A stretch of DNA of 36,104 nt from positions 1 through 36,104 of the forward strand of contig NZ_FUXI01000006.1 of assembly GCF_900167335.1 (NCBI RefSeq), in the 5' to 3' direction. Within the stretch, counting starts at the first letter, position 1; each line of letters opens with the position of its first letter. Below are positions 31,297 to 36,104 of the stretch, piece by piece. A program made the position numbers and the translations under genes. Under the pieces are notes generated by a model. That model was not told the origin of the DNA and made no database searches. It saw nothing but the letters and a program-made list of their open reading frames with translations. The DNA comes from Pilibacter termitis (lineage in GTDB: Bacteria > Bacillota > Bacilli > Lactobacillales > Streptococcaceae).

Positions 31297-32001
31297 CTAA
31301 ACATGAAAAATCCTATCAGCATATAAATCTTCGATTTTCAGATTGCGTTCATGTCCGCCGTCAATGTTGGCACTCATGTAAACTGGCGGGGTAAAGCCTT
31401 TTTTAATCATAATCTGAAAAGCTTCGTACATTGTTTGCTGTAAAAGTAGAGTAGCCGCAAACGATGATGTGCCGCAAACTTTTGTCTCAAGTCCGTCAAT
31501 TGAAAGAGCGGCATCACCGTATTCAGAGTGGTTGTTCAAAACAACATCAGCAAACTCATACAATAGTTTCCCACTACTATGGCGAGAAGTAGACTCTTTA
31601 GAAATATCAAGTGCTGTTAATACGATTAATTTATTTCCACGTTTTTTGACTTCTTCTGCAATTTCAATTGCCATAGGGTTGCGTCCAGAATTGGAAATAA
31701 GGAAGAACACGTCGTTTTCGCCTACCATCACTTTGTGCATAAGCGTTGTACCGACACCTTCGTGTTGTTCGTACATTCCACCTGCAGGGTCGTTGATTAC
31801 TTTTGATGTAATCAATCCGCCTGCTCGTCCACTAATTTCAATTGCCGCAGCATAAGAATGTCCGCTCCCAAAGGCTTGAGTAATGCCACCGTTCATAATT
31901 CCTTCGGCTACGATTTCAGCAGCCTTTGTAATATTTTCTTGCTCGTTTTCTTCTAAAATTTTAGTCAGGCGTTTTGCCTCTTCAAAAAATGCTAAACTCA
32001 T
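31297..32001 (-). CDS. SIS-domain phosphosugar-binding protein (UPF0309-like)
   Basis: 234 residues with a single SIS domain: [19 protein letters not shown] at about 43-61 and [14 protein letters not shown] in the middle. SIS domains bind or isomerise phosphosugars. As last gene of the fucosidase-PTS operon it probably acts on the sugar phosphate left after fucosidase cleavage, such as an N-acetylhexosamine phosphate; that is inference. GAGGAG stands before the ATG; the gap after the IID gene is 40 bases. Confidence 0.85.
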   Translation of the reverse strand: MSLAFFEEAKRLTKILEENEQENITKAAEIVAEGIMNGGITQAFGSGHSYAAAIEISGRAGGLITSKVINDPAGGMYEQHEGVGTTLMHKVMVGENDVFFLISNSGRNPMAIEIAEEVKKRGNKLIVLTALDISKESTSRHSSGKLLYEFADVVLNNHSEYGDAALSIDGLETKVCGTSSFAATLLLQQTMYEAFQIMIKKGFTPPVYMSANIDGGHERNLKIEDLYADRIFHV

Positions 32002-32041
32002 TTTTAAGTCTCCTCGTAGTTAATTTTTTTAAGGGTACAAT

Positions 32042-32854
32042 TTACCCCAAGAATTTTAAGTTATACAAAACAATTGAAAGCACCATTACAAGTAAAATTG
32101 CTTTTGTTGAAGTCATTCCTTTTTTGCCTAACAGCCAATAAACAAGTCCTACTAGAGCAACAGGGATAATAGACGGCACAATTTGGTCCAAAATTTCTTG
32201 CAGTTTCATTTCAACTTCGCCAGATTTGTAGACAAGGCTCACATTTGCTTTGATAACTGTTGGCACTAAAGCTCCGATAACGGTAATCCCCAGCAAAGTG
32301 GCAGATTCCGTCAAGGCAGTCAATTTATCACTAAAGTCATTGACCAGTCTTGTTCCTTGTTTGTAGCCAATCGGCAAGAAGAAAATACGAGCAACGGCAA
32401 TGGCGATGTTAACAAGTAATGCAATAATGACACCTGTAATATCGCCTTTCACACCCATGTAAGCTGCGATAGAACCGATAATCGTTGGGATTAACACACC
32501 GAAAATCGTATCTCCTACACCAGAAAATGGCCCCATAAGTCCAGTTTTCAAACCACTTACCACTTCTTTTGCTTTTGTTCCTTCTTTTTCCTGCATGGCA
32601 AGGTCGATTCCCACCAAAAAATGTCCCATATGCGGTGTCACGTTGAAAAATTGATTTTCCATTTCGAGCATTTCTTTTAGCTCGTTTGGTTTATCTTTAT
32701 ACTTCTTTTTCATATAAGGGAGCATGGTGTTCAAGTAACCAGCAGCCATCATTCTTTCATAATTCCAGCAAATTTGGGCGGTCAACATCCAGCGTAAGCT
32801 ATAACGGAAAAGTTCTTTTTGTGTCAATTCTTGATTATTCTTCGTATTCTCCAT
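32042..32854 (-). CDS. PTS system mannose-family IID component
   Basis: 270 residues; MANDE-type IID: LTQKELFRYSLRWMLTAQICWNYERMMAAGYLNTMLP near the N terminus, GPFSGVGDTIFGVLIPTI in the middle, and two or three membrane segments at the end. The start at 32854 (MENTKN) is chosen because GGAGG stands 8 bases before it; two upstream Met are too near or lack a site. It overlaps the IIC gene by 20 bases. Works with IIC as the sugar channel. Confidence 0.94.
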   Translation of the reverse strand: MENTKNNQELTQKELFRYSLRWMLTAQICWNYERMMAAGYLNTMLPYMKKKYKDKPNELKEMLEMENQFFNVTPHMGHFLVGIDLAMQEKEGTKAKEVVSGLKTGLMGPFSGVGDTIFGVLIPTIIGSIAAYMGVKGDITGVIIALLVNIAIAVARIFFLPIGYKQGTRLVNDFSDKLTALTESATLLGITVIGALVPTVIKANVSLVYKSGEVEMKLQEILDQIVPSIIPVALVGLVYWLLGKKGMTSTKAILLVMVLSIVLYNLKFLG

Positions 32855-33644
32855 CTTCATATCCTCCATCTAGTGATTGTGTTTGAGTAGTTGTTGCAAC
32901 AAGCGGTGTCGCATTCGCATTGCGTTGGAATTGGATAATCGCAAGAGCAGCACCAATAAAGGCAACGCCAAGCATTGGCACTTTGAGGTATGAAGCGAAA
33001 ACAAAACCGATAATTAAATAGGCGATATACTTATTTGTAGGCAAGTAGCGTAAAAGAATCGCAATCCCGACAACTGGCAGAAGTCCGCCCGCTACTTTTA
33101 ATCCCCCCATTAGCCAGTCTGGTAAATCATTGACAATGGTATCAACAATTTTTTGACCGAAGAATAGCATAATGGCAACAGGCAACGCACGAGAAAGTCC
33201 CCAAGGAACCATACCGAGCAGTACATTTCGAGTAATCGCTTTAGTATTAAGGTCTTGGATATTTTTGTCAATACGATGTTGGAAAAAAGTGTTGGTAAAT
33301 CGACCCAATACATCAAGTTGCACCATTAAAAGCCCAACAGGAACGGCAAGAGCCAAGGCAAACTCTGTTCCTTTTCCAGTCGAATGAGCAAACGCAATCC
33401 CAATAATTGCCCCAGTCGTAAAGTCTGGCACTGATGCCCCGCCATAAGAACCTACACCTAATACCATCAATTGAAGTGTCGCCCCAATGGTTACACCAAG
33501 TTTCACATCACCTACGATAATTCCTGCAACCACAGCGATAGTAATTGGCATAGAGGCAAGAATACTCGTAGTTAATCCGTCAATAATAGCGATTGCTGCC
33601 AAAAGGATTAATAAAATCATTTGTAAAGTAGATAAGTGGTCCAT
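32835..33644 (-). CDS. PTS system mannose-family IIC component
   Basis: 269 residues with about eight membrane segments. The pattern GVTIGATLQLMVLGVGSYGGASVPDFTTG is typical of the IIC of this family (sorbose/N-acetylgalactosamine branch). The hydrophilic tail TQTQSLDGGYEDGEYEE overlaps the start of IID. AAAGGAGGG precedes the ATG; it begins one base after the IIB stop. Confidence 0.94.
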   Translation of the reverse strand: MDHLSTLQMILLILLAAIAIIDGLTTSILASMPITIAVVAGIIVGDVKLGVTIGATLQLMVLGVGSYGGASVPDFTTGAIIGIAFAHSTGKGTEFALALAVPVGLLMVQLDVLGRFTNTFFQHRIDKNIQDLNTKAITRNVLLGMVPWGLSRALPVAIMLFFGQKIVDTIVNDLPDWLMGGLKVAGGLLPVVGIAILLRYLPTNKYIAYLIIGFVFASYLKVPMLGVAFIGAALAIIQFQRNANATPLVATTTQTQSLDGGYEDGEYEE

Positions 33645-33645
33645 A

Positions 33646-34128
33646 CTAATTGCCCTCCTTTAATAAAGTCATAAAGTTCGTTTTGTCCTCATTTGGCACC
33701 ATTTGAGCGACCAATTTCACACCGTGGTCAGCTAGATAGTGAAAAGCTGCAATATCCGCTTCGGTTACGCCAATAGATTTTGCGACTTGTCGGCTCCCTT
33801 GTTTTGCTGACATATTGCCAACATTGACCTCTTCAAGTTTTGCTCCACATTCCACCATTTCGGCTAAAGTGCTTGGTTTTTTGACGATAAGAAACACTCG
33901 TTGGTCGTCATAGTTCCCGTCATTAATGCGTTTTGCAGCTCCTCTGGCAGTTAAAATACTCAATTTTACCGAACTTGGTTTTGCCATTTTTAAAACGTCT
34001 TTATCCATTTCGTTTTTCACGACATCATTGTCGACAACGATAATGCGGTCTGTTTTCAAATAATTTGTCCACATCGTTGCTACCTGACCATGAATAAGTC
34101 GCTCGTCAATGCGAATGTTTGCTAACAT
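33646..34128 (-). CDS. PTS system mannose-family IIB component
   Basis: 160 residues. The phosphorylated His is H13 in IRIDERLIHGQVATMW. It takes phosphate from IIA and gives it to the sugar coming through IIC-IID. Cytoplasmic. It starts 20 bases after the IIA gene, with AGGAGG before the ATG. Confidence 0.95.
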   Translation of the reverse strand: MLANIRIDERLIHGQVATMWTNYLKTDRIIVVDNDVVKNEMDKDVLKMAKPSSVKLSILTARGAAKRINDGNYDDQRVFLIVKKPSTLAEMVECGAKLEEVNVGNMSAKQGSRQVAKSIGVTEADIAAFHYLADHGVKLVAQMVPNEDKTNFMTLLKEGN

Positions 34129-34148
34129 AATAGCCTCCTATAATTTTT

Positions 34149-34505
34149 TTAGATTTCTTGAATAGCTTCTTTTGCGTTTGTCAACGCATTTTCAAATGAT
34201 TCGCCCATTGCAATGGAAAGTGCCATTGCCAAGCAAAGTCCAGTTGCGACACGAACATTTTCATTGTATTTCTTCGCTAAAAATGCTGCATTTGCAGGAC
34301 TTCCGCCGGGAATATCACAGAGAATAAGAACTTCCTCATCACTTTGGCGTGTTTGGATTGCCTCGTTGTATTGCGTTAAAATATCGCCAACTGCCATATC
34401 CATTGTGAAATCAATGCTCTTGATATTTTCTTGCTCACCTGCAATCATCTCAAGAGAATGTTTCATTGCCTCGCCATATTTTCCATGCCCACAAAAAATA
34501 ATCAT
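34149..34505 (-). CDS. PTS system mannose-family IIA component
   Basis: 118 residues, a separate IIA domain. The phosphorylated His is H7 in IIFCGHGKYGEAM. CDIPGGSPANAAFLA is the second family motif. It takes phosphate from HPr. It starts 20 bases after the fucosidase gene with GAGGAG before the ATG. Confidence 0.94.
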   Translation of the reverse strand: MIIFCGHGKYGEAMKHSLEMIAGEQENIKSIDFTMDMAVGDILTQYNEAIQTRQSDEEVLILCDIPGGSPANAAFLAKKYNENVRVATGLCLAMALSIAMGESFENALTNAKEAIQEI

Positions 34506-34525
34506 ATCTTGTCCTCCTCGCTTTT

Positions 34526-35815
34526 TTATTTAAGTGTTAACTCTATCACAGGAATAAGTTCATCTGGCATTTGGATTGGCAAATGAAGTAAGAGCATTGT
34601 TGGATCAAGTGCCTCGCCGATATGCAACACCGTTACCTCGTGATAGAGGTTTTCCTCTGTCTTTCGGACAGGATCTAAATCTTTTGTATTGGCAAAACGA
34701 ATTTCAGAGCCGTCATGTAAAAATCTGGCAAATTTTACTTTACCGCCAAGATCTGAAAGTAAAAGTGAGCGATAAGGATAACTAAATAAATGCAGATAGA
34801 GCTTATCGCCTTTTTTTGTGTAGCGACAATCCACAGGTGGTGGAAATTCACTTTCACTTGCTCCGTAAATACTTTCGCCATGCTTTCTCAGCCATTCTCC
34901 AACGTTAGATAAAATTTCATCACTTCGATTGTCCCACTCGCCACGAGGATTTGGACCAATATTCATTGTGAAATTTCCACCTTTTGAAACAGTATCAACA
35001 AGCTGTTTTGCAACCATTTCGCTCGATTTGAAATCAAGATTGTCTCGGTCATACCCCCAAGAATTGTTCAATGTCTGCACCGTTTCCCAATCTTTATCCA
35101 TACCTGTACTACGTGCGAATTGTTCAGGTGTCGTTACCCCACGATTCAAATCAAGACGGTCATTGAGTAAAATGTTTGGTTGAATAGAGTAAATTAATCT
35201 TTCCAACTCCTCACTTCCCCAATCTTTTGCCCCCTTTCCATTAAAATTTTTCCAAGAGCGTTCCTGATAAGAAAAATCAAACCAAAGATAACTAATTTCA
35301 CCATAATTGCTCAAAAGCTCTGTAATATGATTCCTCATATATTGACGATAATTTTCCATATCCCCTTTTTTATTTTCCTCAATATAGGAAACATTGTTTC
35401 GCATAGGGTGATAACCGTCCACAAGAAAATCTTTATGATACCAATCAAGAAGTGAATAATAAATTCCGATTTTCAACCCTTCTTCACGAAACGCCTCAAT
35501 TAATTCCTTGAGTAAATCTTTTTGGTAAGGCGTGTTTGTCACATTGTAGCTTGTTGTTTTTGTATCCCACAGACAAAAGCCCTCGTGATGTTTGGCGGTA
35601 ATGATCACATATTTGAAACCGTCCGCTTTTGCTTTTTTCGCCCAAGTGCGAGCGTCAAGTAAATCTGGATTGAATTGTTCAAAATATTTTTTGTACGAAT
35701 CCGTATCCATTTCTTCTAATGTTTGAACCCATTCATGTCGTGATGCGATAGAATAAAGTCCAAAATGAATGAAAAGTCCATAACGACTCTCCGTAAACCA
35801 AGGTGTACGACTCAT
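34526..35815 (-). CDS. Alpha-L-fucosidase, family GH29, intracellular
   Basis: 429 residues, no signal peptide. GH29 signatures: RYGLFIHFGLYS, ITAKHHEGFCLWDTK, and the nucleophile D180 in EISYLWFDFSY. It is first in an operon with a complete mannose-family PTS and an SIS protein, like the alfB-alfEFG locus of Lactobacillus casei that takes up fucosyl-alpha-1,3-GlcNAc. So the sugar is probably a fucosylated disaccharide of host glycans, cut inside the cell. CGGAGG stands 5 bases before the ATG. Its promoter has a cre site. Confidence 0.92.
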   Translation of the reverse strand: MSRTPWFTESRYGLFIHFGLYSIASRHEWVQTLEEMDTDSYKKYFEQFNPDLLDARTWAKKAKADGFKYVIITAKHHEGFCLWDTKTTSYNVTNTPYQKDLLKELIEAFREEGLKIGIYYSLLDWYHKDFLVDGYHPMRNNVSYIEENKKGDMENYRQYMRNHITELLSNYGEISYLWFDFSYQERSWKNFNGKGAKDWGSEELERLIYSIQPNILLNDRLDLNRGVTTPEQFARSTGMDKDWETVQTLNNSWGYDRDNLDFKSSEMVAKQLVDTVSKGGNFTMNIGPNPRGEWDNRSDEILSNVGEWLRKHGESIYGASESEFPPPVDCRYTKKGDKLYLHLFSYPYRSLLLSDLGGKVKFARFLHDGSEIRFANTKDLDPVRKTEENLYHEVTVLHIGEALDPTMLLLHLPIQMPDELIPVIELTLK

Positions 35816-35859
35816 AATATCCTCCGTTTTCTTTTTTATAATTTTTTCTTACACCCTCA

Positions 35860-35874
35860 TGATAACGATTCCAA
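35860..35874 (-). promoter_or_regulatory. cre site (CcpA) of the fucoside operon
   Basis: TTGGAATCGTTATCA on the minus strand fits the consensus WTGNAANCGNWNNCW at every fixed position. It starts at about +1 of the promoter at 35882-35909, where CcpA would repress in the presence of a preferred sugar. Confidence 0.8.
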
Positions 35875-35881
35875 ATAAATT

Positions 35882-35909
35882 TGTATATAGATGAACAGAA
35901 AGATGACAA
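35882..35909 (-). promoter_or_regulatory. Promoter of the fucoside operon
   Basis: On the minus strand TTGTCA (35904-35909), a 16-bp spacer, TATACA (35882-35887). The leader is about 60 bases. Confidence 0.7.
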
Positions 35910-35929
35910 ATGTTCAAAAGTTTGTTCAA

Positions 35930-36104
35930 AGAAAAGCGGAGCGGGGCGTTTAGGAGTTTGTCGCAGTGAGCCATGCCATTTACTTGCCTGAAGCAGAGCT
36001 TCAGGTGGCATTGCGAACAGCGACCAACTCCTGCCCCTCGTAGCTAGACATAGAAAAGCGAGCGGGGCGTTCAGGAGTTTGTCGCAGTGAGCCATGCCAT
36101 TTAC
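35930..36104 (+). repeat. Hairpin repeat, tandem copies running off the right edge
   Basis: One whole unit of 121 bp, then the first 54 or so bases of a second, nearly identical one. Outer arms AGGAGTT and AACTCCT, inner GTCGC/GCGAC and ATGCCA/TGGCAT, central CTGAAG/CTTCAG; tail CCCCTCGTAGCTAGACA. The 120-codon minus-strand frame across it is an artefact. Confidence 0.75.

Noticed and set aside
35733-36095. 120-codon minus-strand frame at the right edge
   Set aside because: It crosses the tandem hairpin repeats and the fucosidase promoter, starts inside a repeat, and resembles only the other repeat copies.

Overview
This is a 36.1 kb stretch of low-GC Firmicutes DNA, most likely from a member of the Lactobacillales near the Enterococcaceae. 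The signs are strong AAAGGAGG-type ribosome binding sites, X-prolyl dipeptidyl aminopeptidase (PepX), pyrrolidone-carboxylate peptidase, a mannose-family PTS, an mreC-mreD-(PcsB-like) order, Rgg regulators, and dre- and cre-type operators. I cannot name the genus. No rRNA, tRNA, CRISPR array or transposase gene was seen.

Left part (1-7.5 kb): a secreted CHAP protein cut by the window edge, birA-pcp, an Abi-alpha-like protein, a YfhO-type membrane protein, and nagB with an apparent NagR/DasR-type (dre) operator. Middle-left (7.5-12.1 kb): an accessory island with a secreted permuted NlpC/P60-like enzyme, two paralogous membrane-anchored small proteins, a gene remnant and another anchored protein. 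It is followed by an intact Rgg regulator, a divergent 18-codon ORF and a heavily structured, possibly non-coding stretch. Three promoters in this island share the 11-mer TTTATTTTATC placed 8-10 bp before TATAAT boxes, which suggests one regulon, probably that of the Rgg.

Middle (12.3-18.8 kb): a NUDIX hydrolase, an anchored coiled-coil (FIVAR-like) protein, aconitase plus NADP-type isocitrate dehydrogenase, and a phage-type HTH protein. Then (18.9-22.9 kb, minus strand) comes the most exciting locus: a complete-looking microcin C-type peptide-nucleotide antibiotic operon. It has a seven-codon precursor gene for MAGPLRN ending in the obligatory Asn, an MccB-type adenylyltransferase and an MFS exporter. 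Upstream is a second rgg gene, broken by one extra A in an A8 tract, with its own divergent 18-codon ORF. Together these look like a peptide-pheromone switch placed beside a microcin C-like operon.

Right part (23-36.1 kb): mreC-mreD, a 55-codon gene, a PcsB/SagA-like protein whose CHAP domain appears circularly permuted, pepX, a YitT protein, an iron alcohol dehydrogenase, and a catabolite-controlled fucosidase-PTS-SIS operon for a fucosylated sugar.

Two families of dispersed palindromic repeats run through the window. One is a MITE-like element with GGCACCTCTAAAAACT ends. The other is a hairpin element ending in CTCGTAGCTAGACA whose arms covary between copies and whose 3' end lies just before, or includes, the ribosome binding site of four genes.
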